A stretch of 64,000 nucleotides of DNA. Source: JANXLS01 sp038227045 (GTDB taxonomy: Bacteria > Planctomycetota > SZUA-567 > H5-PLA8). Positions 1 through 11,488 of this stretch are shown piece by piece; the stretch's first letter is position 1; every line of letters begins with the position of its first letter. Position numbers and translations under genes: made by a program. The notes under the pieces are model-generated. The model saw only the letters and a program-made list of their open reading frames with translations. It searched no databases and was not told where the DNA came from. The DNA lies in the NCBI GenBank assembly GCA_038227045.1, contig JBBRQD010000013.1:16833-80832 (forward strand). Reading direction: 5' to 3'.

Positions 1-908
1 ATGTCGCGCGTCGAACCTTCTTCAATCAATTGCCGGACGTAAGAGGTATTCAGCATGACTTCGAGAGCGGCGACGCGCCCTTGGCCATCCGCACGCTTAA
101 CCAGGCGCTGGCAGACGACTCCGCGCAGCAGCAGCCCCAATTGCAGGCGCACCGTTTTGGCTTCCGGGCCTTCGAAACTGTCGAGGATGCGGTCCAGCGA
201 CTGCTTGGCGTCGTTGGTGTGAAGCGTCGAGAAGACCAAATGCCCGGTCTCGGACGCCGTAATCGCAAAGCGAATCGTTTCGGCGTCGCGCATTTCGCCC
301 ATCAGAATCACGTCCGGATCCTGGCGCAATGCGGCGCGCAGCGCGCGGTGCAATTCGTGGGTATCGATGCCCAGTTCGCGCTGGTTGATCGTGCTGCGAA
401 TGTCCGTGTAAACGAATTCGATCGGGTCTTCAAGTGTGACGATGTGATACGGGCTCTTCTGGTTGATGCTCTCGATCATCGCGGCGAGCGTCGTCGATTT
501 GCCGGAGCCTGTCGGGCCGGTGACAATCACGAGGCCGTTTTCGTGGTTGCAGAGATCGCGAAGCACTTCCGGCAAGCCCATTTGCTCGATTGTGGGGACT
601 TCCAGCGGCACGTAACGCAGCACGGCACCAATCTCACCGCGCTGGATGAAGGCGTTGACGCGATAGCGTCCGACGCCCGGGATTTCGTAGGAGAAATCCG
701 CTTCCATTTCCTGCATGAAAATGCGCGAGCGTTCCGGCCCCATGACATGCGTCAAGGCGAATTTCATCTCTTCGGGCGTGATCGCCGGATAGGTGTCTTG
801 CGGTACCAAATCGCCGGAGATTCGAAAGAGCGGCGGCCGGCCCGTCTTGAGATGCAAGTCGGAACCCGCGTTGTCTCTGAGTTCCACCAGCAATGAATCC
901 AATTCCAT
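1..908 (-). CDS. pilT: Type IV pilus retraction ATPase PilT (C-terminus beyond window)
   Basis: Hexameric cytoplasmic ATPase that powers pilus retraction (twitching). Translating the reverse strand from ATG at 908 gives a canonical PilT start (MELDSLLVEL), with a GGAGAA ribosome site just upstream. Walker A GPTGSGKS is at residues 131-138. It is followed by the Asp box (VTLEDPIEF), Walker B (DPDVILMGEMRD; the family usually has VGEMRD) and the His box (TGHLVFSTLHTNDA). About 302 of the usual 345-375 residues are present; the rest lies left of position 1. A PilM/secretin cluster at 32.5-41.8 kb is the likely partner machine. Very sure of the family. PilT versus PilU cannot be settled without the C-terminus, but the text is closest to PilT. 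Confidence 0.96.
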   Translation of the reverse strand, partial: MELDSLLVELRDNAGSDLHLKTGRPPLFRISGDLVPQDTYPAITPEEMKFALTHVMGPERSRIFMQEMEADFSYEIPGVGRYRVNAFIQRGEIGAVLRYVPLEVPTIEQMGLPEVLRDLCNHENGLVIVTGPTGSGKSTTLAAMIESINQKSPYHIVTLEDPIEFVYTDIRSTINQRELGIDTHELHRALRAALRQDPDVILMGEMRDAETIRFAITASETGHLVFSTLHTNDAKQSLDRILDSFEGPEAKTVRLQLGLLLRGVVCQRLVKRADGQGRVAALEVMLNTSYVRQLIEEGSTRD

Positions 909-926
909 GAATGCTTCTCCGAGAAT

Positions 927-1076
927 GGAGAGGGGTTAGGGGCTAGGGAGTAGGGACAAGGGAGTAAAAATAGAGCTTCTACGCGTCCTTTAAGTCTCAA
1001 AAGCGCGAAGCGCTTTCCCTCCCTAATCCCTAGCCCCTAATCCCTAGCCCCTAATCCCTAACCTCCTAACCCCTAA
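927..1076. repeat. Inverted pair of heptanucleotide arrays (GGGNNTA)n
   Basis: The left arm (932-966) reads as successive heptads GGGGTTA, GGGGCTA, GGGAGTA, GGGACAA, GGGAGTA. The right arm (1017-1076) on the other strand reads GGGATTA and GGGGCTA alternately. A small hairpin AAAGCGC-GAA-GCGCTTT (1000-1016) lies between them. The right array provides the TAG stop of the aminotransferase gene. Positions 927-942 (GGAGAGGGGTTAGGGG) are identical to 24480-24495 in the inverted repeat of the DUF559 element. G-rich enough to form G-quadruplexes. Confidence 0.85.
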
Positions 1077-2248
1077 TTAATCACCGCCACTGCCGCCTCG
1101 ACACCTGCTCCCGCGTCGATCGTGCAACCTTGCTTTTTCAATATGCCGCCCACCGCGCTCAGGAACAAGAGTACGGGGTTGGGGCGCGCTCCTTCACCCA
1201 TTAGACCCACGCGCCAGGCCTTACCCTTCAAATCTCCGAGTCCTCCGCCAATTTCCAGATTATGCTGCTCTAAAAGAGTCTTGCGCGTGACGACGTCATC
1301 CGCGCCTTCCGGCAGCAGCACCGTGGTCAGCGTCGGGCAGCGATCCGCGGGATTTTGCACGAAAAGTTTCAGCCCCATCGCTTCAATGCCCGCATGAAGT
1401 GCGCGTGCCATTTTGGCATGACGCGCAACTCGAGCGGCCAGGCCCTCTTCTACAATCAGCCGCAAACCTTCGTGCATGGCGTTCGTCATGTTGACCGGAC
1501 CAGTGTGATGATAGACGCGCTTTTCGTTCCAATAATCGCGCACGAGGGTCATGTCCAGATACCACGATTGGACCTTGTGTTTGCGCTTGGCGATGACCTC
1601 TTCCGCGCGCTTGCCAAATGTGATCGGCGCGACCCCCGGCGGCACGCCGAGGCACTTCTGCGAACCCGAATAAACCACGTCGATGTCCCAAGCGTCGGTC
1701 TTGAAGTCGGTCCCGCCCAAGCTGGCGACTGTGTCCACCAGCAGCAGCGCGCCGTGCGCATGGCAAAGCATGGCGATTTCGGGCAGATGACCCTGCATCA
1801 CGCCGGTGGACGTTTCGCCATGAACCAGCGCGACGACTTTTGCGGGCTTTTCTTTCAAGGCGTTTTCGATTTCCTCGGGCTGAACCGCGCGGCCCCACGG
1901 AATCTTGATCTCGCGCACGGCCGCGCCGCAGCGCCGGGCAATCTCCGGCATGCGCCCGCTGAAGACGCCGCCGTTGCAGACAATCAACTCGTCGCCGGGT
2001 TCGAGCAGATTCGCCATGGCCGTCTCCATGCCGGACATGCCCGTGCCGGAGATCAGCAGCGTCAACTCGTTCTTAGTAATGAAGACCTCGCGCAACATGG
2101 CCTGAACGGCGTCCATGGTCTTGAAATAAGTCGGGTCCATGTGCCCAACGGTAGGCATCATAAGTCCCCGGTAAACGCGCGGTGGCACGATGCTGGGTCC
2201 GGGGCCCATCAGAATGCGCGCGGGAGGATCGATTTCGGGGAAAGTCAT
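1073..2248 (-). CDS. Class V aminotransferase (serine/alanine-glyoxylate type)
   Basis: PLP-dependent fold-type I enzyme of the alanine:glyoxylate / serine:pyruvate / phosphonopyruvate transaminase group. ATG at 2248 is chosen because AAGGAG lies 6 nt upstream; an upstream in-frame start would add 24 unsupported residues. The product is 391 aa, normal for the family. It opens with MGPGPS, the usual start of this subfamily (position 14). GTGMSGMET (68-76) should hold the PLP phosphate, VDTVASLGG (171-179) contains the pyridine-N Asp, and SGSQKCLG places the Schiff-base lysine at K198. Its stop codon lies inside a heptad array. Likely substrates are serine, alanine and glyoxylate (photorespiration-like or one-carbon metabolism); the exact substrate is not determined. 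Confidence 0.9.
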   Translation of the reverse strand: MTFPEIDPPARILMGPGPSIVPPRVYRGLMMPTVGHMDPTYFKTMDAVQAMLREVFITKNELTLLISGTGMSGMETAMANLLEPGDELIVCNGGVFSGRMPEIARRCGAAVREIKIPWGRAVQPEEIENALKEKPAKVVALVHGETSTGVMQGHLPEIAMLCHAHGALLLVDTVASLGGTDFKTDAWDIDVVYSGSQKCLGVPPGVAPITFGKRAEEVIAKRKHKVQSWYLDMTLVRDYWNEKRVYHHTGPVNMTNAMHEGLRLIVEEGLAARVARHAKMARALHAGIEAMGLKLFVQNPADRCPTLTTVLLPEGADDVVTRKTLLEQHNLEIGGGLGDLKGKAWRVGLMGEGARPNPVLLFLSAVGGILKKQGCTIDAGAGVEAAVAVIN

Positions 2249-2361
2249 GGATGGCTCCTTATAAGTGTGCGGATGAAGGATGTATTTCACCACAAGATTT
2301 TTCGGCGTCAAGTTGCGCAAGAGTTACCGGCACTATTGAGATTTTGATGAGGCAACTCGGC

Positions 2362-4824
<2,463 letters not shown>

Positions 4825-5073
4825 GATTCGAAGCTCTGAATTGGAAGGTGAAGACGCGCACGAAATGTACGTGGCGGAGTTTAATTTGTCATTCGCCAAT
4901 TGTCATTTGGTTTTCTCGCCGAGTCTCTGAGTCTCCTTGTCTCCCTAATCTGCCCTTGTGCGGTTAAAAAGATATTTAACCGGTGGTTTCCAATTGAACT
5001 GGGCAATTATATCGATACTTTATAGCAACGAGTTTTAAGCCGATTGTCACTGAATTTTAATGGAACAGATCGG

Positions 5074-5793
5074 ATGACCATTGAATCGATACTAGGGCAC
5101 GGGCTATACGTCTGCCTGACGCTGACACTGTTTGTCTGTGGAATCGGCGTGCCATTGCCCGAAGAAGGTGTGTTTCTGGCCGCAGGCTGGTACGGGCAGG
5201 ATCACGGCGCAAACGTGTGGATTTTGTGCGCCTGCGGAGTTTTGGGAGTCTTAATGGGCGATTCGATTCCCTATTGGATGGGGCGAAAACACGGCGTTCG
5301 ATTGTTGAAGAAACGCCCGTTTTCCTGGTTCTTAAAAGAAAAAGGCATTCAAAAGACGCGCGAGTTCTTTGGAAAAAACGGCTCGAAGACGGTCTTCGTC
5401 GGGCGCTTCATCGCCGGTTTGCGAATGCCGACGTTCTTCATGGCCGGATCGATGGGCGTGTCGTATTGGACATTCCTTTTTTGGGATTTGCTGGGCGCGT
5501 TGATTTCGTGTCCGACGTCCATCTGGCTGGCGTACACGTACGGCAAACGCGCCGAAGTCATGCTCACCGAGAGCAAAACGGTGCTCTTCACCGTCTTGGG
5601 TCTGATCGTTCTCTATATGGTTTACCACGTCTGGAGCCACCGCGAGAAACCGGAAGACAAAGCCCTTGCGGCCTTCGGGGTCGAATCGCCAAAACTCCAA
5701 GCCGACGACACGTCCGCGGCTCTGCCGGCCCTGACGGAGAAGCGCGAAGTGACGCGCGCGCCGAGCTCCAAGAACATCAAGTTCAACGTTTAG
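5074..5793 (+). CDS. DedA-family membrane protein
   Basis: About 239 aa from ATG at 5074; a TTG at 5044 in frame would add ten residues with no better ribosome site. The sequence has the DedA/SNARE-associated layout: an N-terminal hydrophobic stretch with the acidic motif PLPEEGVFLAAG, an amphipathic re-entrant region (GDSIPYWMGRKHG), the family signature FVGRFIAGLRMPTFFMAGS, and C-terminal helices, followed by a ~60-residue soluble basic/acidic tail. DedA proteins act in the inner membrane; several are lipid scramblases for undecaprenyl phosphate or phosphatidylethanolamine. The P450 gene follows 107 bp downstream on the same strand. Confident in family, not in substrate. Confidence 0.9.
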   Translation: MTIESILGHGLYVCLTLTLFVCGIGVPLPEEGVFLAAGWYGQDHGANVWILCACGVLGVLMGDSIPYWMGRKHGVRLLKKRPFSWFLKEKGIQKTREFFGKNGSKTVFVGRFIAGLRMPTFFMAGSMGVSYWTFLFWDLLGALISCPTSIWLAYTYGKRAEVMLTESKTVLFTVLGLIVLYMVYHVWSHREKPEDKALAAFGVESPKLQADDTSAALPALTEKREVTRAPSSKNIKFNV

Positions 5794-5899
5794 ACTTCTT
5801 GGCTTTTCGCGGCGTTGCACTGCCACGTTCGGCTCCAATATTTTGCAATGCGGACAGCCAATCGCCGCGAAGACTCCAAATTTCTGCGCGAGAATTCCG

Positions 5900-7240
5900 A
5901 TGCCGACGCCTGTCCTGCCGCCCGGTCCCAAACATTGGCTGTCCGTCAAAACGATTTTGACGTTTCGCCGCGATCCGTTGAGCTTCCTGCTAAATGCGGC
6001 GCGCGACCACGGCGACATCGTTCATTTCAAGCTTGGGCCGCAGGCTACTTATTTCTTCAATCATCCCGACCAGATCAAAGACGTTCTGGTCACGCGGAAC
6101 GACAGCTTCATGAAAGGCCGCGCGCTGCAGCGCTCCAAACGGATTCTCGGCGAAGGTTTGTTGACCAGCGAAGGCGAATTTCACCGCCGGCAACGGCGGC
6201 TGGCGCAGCCCGCGTTTCAACCCCGCCGCCTGCCCGCGTACGGCGCGGCGATGATCGATTTCGCCTCGCGGACATCCGCGCGCTGGCGGCACGGCGCATC
6301 CTTCGATGTCTCTAGCGAAATGATGCGGCTGACACTCGGCATCGTCGGCAAAACGCTTTTCGACGCCGACGTCGAATCCGAAGCGCAGGAGATTGGCGAA
6401 GCGCTCGGCGTACTGATGAAGACATTCAGCGCGATTTTTTTGCCGTTCTCCGAATTGCTCGAGAAACTGCCATTGCCGCAAACGCGCCGCGTCGCCAAGG
6501 CGATTGCGCGCCTGGATGCGACGATTTACAGATTGATCGAAGACCGCCGGCGCAGCGGCAAAGATCACGGCGATCTGCTCTCGATGCTGCTGAACGCGCG
6601 CGACGTCGAAGGCGATGGCGGCGGCATGAGCGACAAGCAATTGCGCGACGAAGCCCTGACGATTTTTCTCGCCGGCCACGAGACCACAGCCAACGCGCTG
6701 TCGTGGACATGGTATCTCTTGTCGCAGAATCCGGACGCCGAAGCCGAACTCCACGCCGAACTGGACCGCGTGTTGAACGGGCGCTCGCCGGCGCTCGACG
6801 ACATTCCCAATTTGAAATGCACGGAAGCGGTGCTGTCGGAATCGATGCGCCTTTATCCCCCTGCGTGGGCCATCGGACGCTTGGCGCTGAAAGAATATTC
6901 GGCCGGTGAATATCTGCTGCCAAAGGGCTCGCTGGTAATCTTAAGCCCTTATGCCACACACCGCGACGCGCGTCTTTTTCCGAACCCCGAGCGCTTCGAT
7001 CTGCGGCGTTGGACGCCCGAAGCGCGCGAGGCTCGGCACCCCTTCGCCTACTTCCCGTTCGGAGGCGGACCGCGACGCTGCATCGGTGAAGGTTTCGCGT
7101 GGATGGAAGGCATTTTGCTATTGGCCACGCTGGCGCAACGCTGGCGGCTGAAACTCGATCCGAACCAAAATATCGTTCCGTTTCCGAGCATCACGCTGCG
7201 CCCGAAGCACGGAATAAAAATGACGGCGGAAGCGCGGTGA
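5900..7240 (+). CDS. Cytochrome P450
   Basis: Haem-thiolate monooxygenase of about 446 aa from ATG at 5900; a TTG 57 nt upstream is less likely because MPTPVLPPGPKHW is a normal P450 N-terminus (proline-rich, no membrane anchor). Seen: I-helix AGHETT (258-263) for oxygen activation, K-helix ExxR as ESMR (314-317), the PERF region (PNPERFDLRRW) and the haem loop FPFGGGPRRCIGEGFA with cysteine ligand C394. No fused reductase is present and no ferredoxin or ferredoxin reductase lies nearby. Bacterial relatives with this loop hydroxylate fatty acids or terpenoids; the substrate cannot be told here. It ends 11 bp from the convergent MoaB-like gene. Confidence 0.95.
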   Translation: MPTPVLPPGPKHWLSVKTILTFRRDPLSFLLNAARDHGDIVHFKLGPQATYFFNHPDQIKDVLVTRNDSFMKGRALQRSKRILGEGLLTSEGEFHRRQRRLAQPAFQPRRLPAYGAAMIDFASRTSARWRHGASFDVSSEMMRLTLGIVGKTLFDADVESEAQEIGEALGVLMKTFSAIFLPFSELLEKLPLPQTRRVAKAIARLDATIYRLIEDRRRSGKDHGDLLSMLLNARDVEGDGGGMSDKQLRDEALTIFLAGHETTANALSWTWYLLSQNPDAEAELHAELDRVLNGRSPALDDIPNLKCTEAVLSESMRLYPPAWAIGRLALKEYSAGEYLLPKGSLVILSPYATHRDARLFPNPERFDLRRWTPEAREARHPFAYFPFGGGPRRCIGEGFAWMEGILLLATLAQRWRLKLDPNQNIVPFPSITLRPKHGIKMTAEAR

Positions 7241-7250
7241 CGCGGTTCCG

Positions 7251-7799
7251 CTACGTCGCGCTGTCCGTTTTGCGCCTGTTCTTGCATCTGCCATTCACTG
7301 AATCGATGGCATGCCGCAGCACATGCTTGAGTATTTCGAGTTGCTCGATCGCGGCTTTCGCGTTGCCGGGGATCGAAAGAACCAGGCATCCCTTCGACAC
7401 GTAGCCGCCGCAGCGGCTCAAGTGGCTGTTCAACGAATGCTTCAAGCTCCCCGCGCGCAGCATTTCGCCGATGCCGGGAATGGCGAAGTCGCAGAGCGTT
7501 TCCAATGTTTGAGGAGCGATGTCGCGTGCGCCTATGCCCGTGCCGCCGCAGACGACCAGCAAATCCGAACGATCGCGCAACGCACCGAAGGCGCGCGATA
7601 ATTCACCGGTATCGAAGTCGATTGTCACGCCATCGTCCGCGGTCCATCCCTGAGCGCGAAGCCAGCCGCTGACCGTGACGCGCGCCGTATCGCCGTGGCT
7701 GGCACGGCGTGCCGGTTCGCAGAGCACGATTGTGGCGGCGCGAATAGCTTCGGTGCCGGATGCAGAATTATCTGGGATCATTAAATCACGCATCGACAT
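7251..7799 (-). CDS. MoaB/Mog-type molybdopterin-binding protein
   Basis: About 182 aa. Members adenylylate molybdopterin on the way to molybdenum cofactor. Seen: VVCGGTGIGARD (the GGTG pterin-binding loop and catalytic Asp), then FAIPGIGEMLR and SIPGNAKA, which match the PG(I)xExxR and PGxPxA blocks of the family. The start is uncertain: ATG codons lie at 7799, 7793 and 7781, all in or just after the end of the aldehyde dehydrogenase gene (stop TGA at 7786-7788). The first two overlap that gene, so translational coupling is likely. No other moa genes are in the window. The N-terminal ~20 residues are not family-like. Confidence 0.85.
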   Translation of the reverse strand: MSMRDLMIPDNSASGTEAIRAATIVLCEPARRASHGDTARVTVSGWLRAQGWTADDGVTIDFDTGELSRAFGALRDRSDLLVVCGGTGIGARDIAPQTLETLCDFAIPGIGEMLRAGSLKHSLNSHLSRCGGYVSKGCLVLSIPGNAKAAIEQLEILKHVLRHAIDSVNGRCKNRRKTDSAT

Positions 7800-9237
7800 A
7801 AATTGTTTTGGTCTGCGAATAAAAATCGAGCGCGCTCTTGCCCATTTCACGCGAGCCGCTCGTCGAATCCTTGCAGCCGCCGAATGGCGCTTGCAGCTCG
7901 ACGCCGGCGGTCGGCGAATTGACATGGATCATGCCCGCGTCGCTGCGCCGCGCGAATTCCTGCGCTGCCTTGAGATCGCGCGTGCAGATGCCGGATGCCA
8001 GGCCGTACTCCGTCCGGTTCGCCACGGCGATCGCTTCGTCCAGATCCTTCACTTTGATCACGCCCAGCACCGGCCCAAAAATCTCGTCCTGAGCGAACTT
8101 CGAATCCTGCTTAAAATCCACAAACACAGCCGGTGAAATGTAGCAGCCCTGATCGTAAATCCCGCCGCTCAGGCGTTCGCCACCCACGAGACAGCGCGCG
8201 CCGTCGCTTTTGGCCTGCGCGATGCAATCCTGAATCTTTTTACACTGCCGTTCGTCGATGATTGGACAAATTTCAGTCTTCGGATCCATGCCGTCGCCGA
8301 CGCGCAAACCTTTCGTCCGCGCCACGACTTTGTCGACGAATTCGTCGTAGACTTTTTCCAAAACGATCGCGCGGCTGGTCGCGGTGCATTTGTGTCCCGC
8401 GGCCCAAAACGCGCCCGTTACGGTATCCTCAACCGCGCGCGCCATGTCAGCGTCCGGCATGATCACCATGGGGTTCTTGCCGCCCATTTCAAACGCGATG
8501 CGGATCAGCCGGTCGGCGTTTTTGCGCATGATGGCCTTGCCCGTCTCGCGCGAACCCGTGAATGAAATCGCGCGCACGCGCTTGTCGCCCACGACCGCTT
8601 CGCCGATCTCGTTTCCGCCGCCCGTGACGAGATTGAAGACGCCCGGCGGCAAGCCCGCTTCCGCGTACACTTCCGCGATAATCGCCGCCGATTGCGGCGC
8701 CAGCGGGGAGGGCTTCAAGACCACAGTGTTTCCGCACAACAAGGCCGGCGCGGATTTCCAGACCGGGATCGCCGACGGAAAATTCCACGGCGAAATCAAC
8801 GCGACGACGCCCAAGGGCGCGCGCAGCGTGTACAGAAAGCGGCCGTCTATAAAGGAGGGAATCGTCTCGCCGCTCAGTCCGGCCCATTGTCCCGCGTAGA
8901 AGCGCAGCAGCCCCACGCTGCGATCGATTTCACCGCGCGCTTCGCCGATGTTCTTGCCTTCTTCCTTCGTCAAAATTTCAGCGGCTTCGTCGCGGCGGCG
9001 AACGAGAATGTCGGCGGACTTGCGCAAAAAATCCGCGCGTTTTGGCGGCAGTAATTTCGACCAGGCGCCAAAAGCCTGCTCAGCCGCACCCACTGCGGCT
9101 GCGGCGTCGGCCGCGCTGGAATCCTGAAATTCCGACACGACCTCGCTCGTCCGAGCCGGATTGAAATTGGAAAATGTCTTTTTCGACGCGGACGAAGCCC
9201 ATTCGCCGTTGATGAAATTGCCGTACGTTTTTGCCAT
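7786..9237 (-). CDS. Aldehyde dehydrogenase (semialdehyde dehydrogenase group)
   Basis: 483 aa, a full-length NAD(P)-dependent aldehyde dehydrogenase. ATG at 9237 follows GGGGAAAATATC; upstream in-frame codons give no family-like sequence. Seen: SPWNFP (149-154), LKPSPLAP, SFTGSRETG (225-233, cofactor loop), catalytic general base E250 in FEMGGKNP and nucleophile C284 in AGHKCTATSR. The GHKCTATSR form resembles alpha-ketoglutaric semialdehyde and succinic semialdehyde dehydrogenases rather than betaine-aldehyde enzymes, but substrate assignment is inference. It forms a two-gene unit with the overlapping MoaB-like gene and diverges from truD across 79 bp. Confidence 0.94.
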   Translation of the reverse strand: MAKTYGNFINGEWASSASKKTFSNFNPARTSEVVSEFQDSSAADAAAAVGAAEQAFGAWSKLLPPKRADFLRKSADILVRRRDEAAEILTKEEGKNIGEARGEIDRSVGLLRFYAGQWAGLSGETIPSFIDGRFLYTLRAPLGVVALISPWNFPSAIPVWKSAPALLCGNTVVLKPSPLAPQSAAIIAEVYAEAGLPPGVFNLVTGGGNEIGEAVVGDKRVRAISFTGSRETGKAIMRKNADRLIRIAFEMGGKNPMVIMPDADMARAVEDTVTGAFWAAGHKCTATSRAIVLEKVYDEFVDKVVARTKGLRVGDGMDPKTEICPIIDERQCKKIQDCIAQAKSDGARCLVGGERLSGGIYDQGCYISPAVFVDFKQDSKFAQDEIFGPVLGVIKVKDLDEAIAVANRTEYGLASGICTRDLKAAQEFARRSDAGMIHVNSPTAGVELQAPFGGCKDSTSGSREMGKSALDFYSQTKTIYVDA

Positions 9238-9316
9238 GATATTTTCCCCGCCGCAGATGTGGCGCCCGCCCGTTGAAGTGGTCATCTCAATTGAATGCAT
9301 TATCATGCATATCGCG
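9238..9316. promoter_or_regulatory. Divergent promoter region with paired ATGCAT sites
   Basis: The 79-bp spacer between the divergent aldehyde dehydrogenase and truD genes must hold both promoters. It contains two ATGCAT palindromes 4 bp apart (9294-9309, read across GAATGCATTATCATGCATATC), which could form an operator or a small cruciform. No clear -35/-10 pair could be assigned by eye. Confidence 0.35.
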
Positions 9317-10444
9317 ATGAATTCAAACACGTTCGAAAACTCTTCCGCAGCCGAATATCCGCGGCTCTGTCCGCCCCGGCCGGGCGCGTCCCGCCTCCTT
9401 TATAAGGCCACGCCCGATGATTTTCTCGTCGAAGAAATTCCGCAGTACGAACCCAGCGGCACGGGCACGCACACCTGGATCTGGATTGAAAAGCGTGGCA
9501 TGACCACTCACGCCGCCGCCCGCTCGCTCGCCCAGAAGCTCCATAAAAATCCCGGCGACGCCGGCATCGCCGGACTCAAAGACGCGCAGGCCGTCGCACG
9601 GCAGTGGATTACGTTCGAAAACGTTGCGCAAAGCGCCGACGAAATCGCGGGGTTCTCGGACGAGAAGCTGAAGGTGCTTGCCGTGTCGCGCCACGCGAAC
9701 AAGCTGCGCATGGGACATCTGCGCGGAAATCGGTTTGTCATTCGCATCAACATTGCCGAGCCGGCAGAAGCGCAGCCGGAAATATCCGCGCCGACGGAAT
9801 TGCTGGCGCGCGCTCAAAACGTTCTTTCGATATTGAAGCAGTGCGGGATTCCGAATTATTTCGGCGAGCAGCGCTTTGGAAACCAGCGAACCAATGCCGC
9901 GATGGGCAGGCTGCTCGTTCTCGGCGACAGTGCCGGTTTCGACGCCGCAATGGCCGTTGCGGGACAGGCTCGCCAGGCCCGCGATCGCAAGATGCGCAAC
10001 CTGCTGGTGAACGCGTTTCAATCCGAGCTTTTCAACTGCGTGCTCGCAGCAAGGCTGTCAGACATGGGGACGATTCTGGCCGGTGATCTCGCCAGCCTGC
10101 ACCGCAACGGCGCGGTGTTCAAAGTCGCGACGGAAGACGACGCGCGCAAAGAACAGCCGCGCGCCGATGCGCATGAAATCAGCCCGTCGGGCCCGATCTT
10201 CGGCCCCAAAATGGCTCAGCCCGAAGGCAAACCCGGTGAACTCGAAGCGCGCGTGCTCAACGACGCGGGCGTCGCGCTCGCCGATTTCGGACGCAATGAA
10301 GCCGAACGCCAACCCGGCGCGCGCCGTCCGCTCCGGATCTTTTTTCTCGACGAACCCGAAGCCCGAGCCGACGGCGGCAGCGTAATCTTGCGTTTCACGC
10401 TGCCCTCAGGATCGTATGCTACAGTGGTGTTGAATGAGCTGTGA
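9317..10444 (+). CDS. truD: tRNA pseudouridine(13) synthase TruD
   Basis: Converts U13 of tRNA(Glu) to pseudouridine. About 375 aa from ATG at 9317; an ATG at 9305 is equally in frame and would add 4 residues. Motif I is YKATPDDFLVEEIP (29-42). The catalytic motif GLKDA gives nucleophile D89, although the Arg usual in GLKDR is Ala here. QCGIPNYFGEQRFG is the conserved PNYFGxQRFG block, and LLVNAFQSELFN is the usual block after the TRUD insertion domain. The length is normal. It is followed by a heptad array and then an ABC ATPase gene. Confidence 0.95.
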   Translation: MNSNTFENSSAAEYPRLCPPRPGASRLLYKATPDDFLVEEIPQYEPSGTGTHTWIWIEKRGMTTHAAARSLAQKLHKNPGDAGIAGLKDAQAVARQWITFENVAQSADEIAGFSDEKLKVLAVSRHANKLRMGHLRGNRFVIRINIAEPAEAQPEISAPTELLARAQNVLSILKQCGIPNYFGEQRFGNQRTNAAMGRLLVLGDSAGFDAAMAVAGQARQARDRKMRNLLVNAFQSELFNCVLAARLSDMGTILAGDLASLHRNGAVFKVATEDDARKEQPRADAHEISPSGPIFGPKMAQPEGKPGELEARVLNDAGVALADFGRNEAERQPGARRPLRIFFLDEPEARADGGSVILRFTLPSGSYATVVLNEL

Positions 10445-10460
10445 GTGTCCCGTACCGTGA

Positions 10461-10552
10461 CTAGGATTTAGAGGGTAGGGTTTAGGGAATAGTGGGAAAG
10501 AAATGTGTTGCAGTACCCTAGCCCCTAACCCCTGTCCCTTAGTCCCTGCACT
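10461..10552. repeat. Inverted pair of heptanucleotide arrays behind truD
   Basis: Twenty bases after the truD stop the plus strand reads GGATTTA, GAGGGTA, GGGTTTA, GGGAATA, GTGGGAA (10464-10498). About 17 bp further on, the minus strand reads GGGACTA, (A)GGGACA, GGGGTTA, GGGGCTA (10515-10549). Both arms keep a 7-base period while the heptads themselves vary, as in the other arrays of this window. Confidence 0.8.
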
Positions 10553-10578
10553 TTTTTAAAGAAACGACCAATACCGCC

Positions 10579-11379
10579 ATGATTGACGTTCGCGGCATCA
10601 AAATGATTTTCTACACGCACGAAGGCAAAGAGCAGCTTGCCGTCGACGGCTTGAGTTTTCATGTCGGCGCCGGAGAAGTGTATGGATTGCTCGGCCCAAA
10701 CGGCGCAGGCAAGACGACGACTCTGCGCATGCTCGCCGGCTTGATGAATCCGTCCGCCGGGGAAGTGTTCATTGACGGCGTCAGCGGCGCGTCCGATCCG
10801 ATGGCGCTCAAAATGCGCGCCGGTTTTCTCACCGCCAACACCGGACTTTACGCGCGGCTGACTCCGCGCGAAACGCTCGCGTATTTCGCGCGTCTTCGCG
10901 GCGTGCCTGAAAATAAACTCGTTGCGCACGTGAACCACCTGGTCGATTTGTTGAGCCTCACGAGCTTCGCTGATCGCCGCTGCGAAGGCATGTCCACGGG
11001 CGAACGTCAGCGCGTCCAAATCGCCCGCACGCTGGTCGGCGATCCGCCGGTACTGATCCTAGACGAACCCACGCTCGGCCTGGACGTTCTCACCAACCGC
11101 CTGATTCTTCATTTCGTGCGCGACGCCGCGAAGCTCGGCCGCACGATCATCCTCTCAACGCACCACCTTGACGAAGTTGAAACGATCTGCCATCGCTACG
11201 GCCTGATGCACCGCGGCCGCATGTTGGCCGAAGGTACGCTCGCCGAATTGCGCGCTCTCTCCGGACAGGAACGGCTCAGCGAAATATTTTTAACGCTCGT
11301 CGAACGCGTCGAAGGAAAAGCAGTGGAGGAGGAAGAAGTGCTTCATGGCGAGATCGGCACAAATCCAATTGAAGGTTAG
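10579..11379 (+). CDS. ABC transporter ATP-binding protein (NatA-like)
   Basis: 266 aa, a single nucleotide-binding domain of the DRA/NatA exporter type. Walker A GPNGAGKT is at 39-46. The signature loop is MSTGER (138-143) rather than LSGGQ, a substitution typical of NatA-like ATPases. Walker B VLILDEP is at 158-164, and the switch His is in STHHLDE. A ~50-residue acidic tail follows. NatA normally pairs with a NatB permease encoded next to it; here the next gene is mnmE-like, so no permease is adjacent. The TAG stop lies inside a GAAGGTT array. Export of Na+ or a drug is possible; the substrate is unknown. Confidence 0.92.
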   Translation: MIDVRGIKMIFYTHEGKEQLAVDGLSFHVGAGEVYGLLGPNGAGKTTTLRMLAGLMNPSAGEVFIDGVSGASDPMALKMRAGFLTANTGLYARLTPRETLAYFARLRGVPENKLVAHVNHLVDLLSLTSFADRRCEGMSTGERQRVQIARTLVGDPPVLILDEPTLGLDVLTNRLILHFVRDAAKLGRTIILSTHHLDEVETICHRYGLMHRGRMLAEGTLAELRALSGQERLSEIFLTLVERVEGKAVEEEEVLHGEIGTNPIEG

Positions 11380-11457
11380 AAGGTTGAAGGTTTAGAACGG
11401 AGATCACTTTGTCGTGAGTATTTAACCTTCAACTTTCAACCTTCAAACCTTCAACCC
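11371..11457. repeat. Inverted GAAGGTT heptad arrays behind the ABC ATPase
   Basis: The left array GAAGGTTAGAAGGTTGAAGG (11371-11390, continuing to 11396) contains the stop codon of the ABC ATPase. The right array (11421-11457) is the inverted version (ACCTTCAA units, one of eight bases). A 24-bp spacer lies between them. RNA through this region can fold into a long imperfect hairpin. No poly-T tract follows, so it is not a standard terminator. Confidence 0.85.
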
Positions 11458-11488
11458 AAGAAAAGCCCTCGAAGGAAAATACGCTCGC

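Noticed and set aside
927..1076. TTAGGG-like repeats suggesting a telomere or linear replicon end
   Set aside because: They are internal, short, vary between heptads and occur at many loci with gene-end polarity.
5843..5899. Upstream TTG start of the P450 gene
   Set aside because: It adds 19 residues without hydrophobic anchor or family similarity; ATG at 5900 gives a typical N-terminus.
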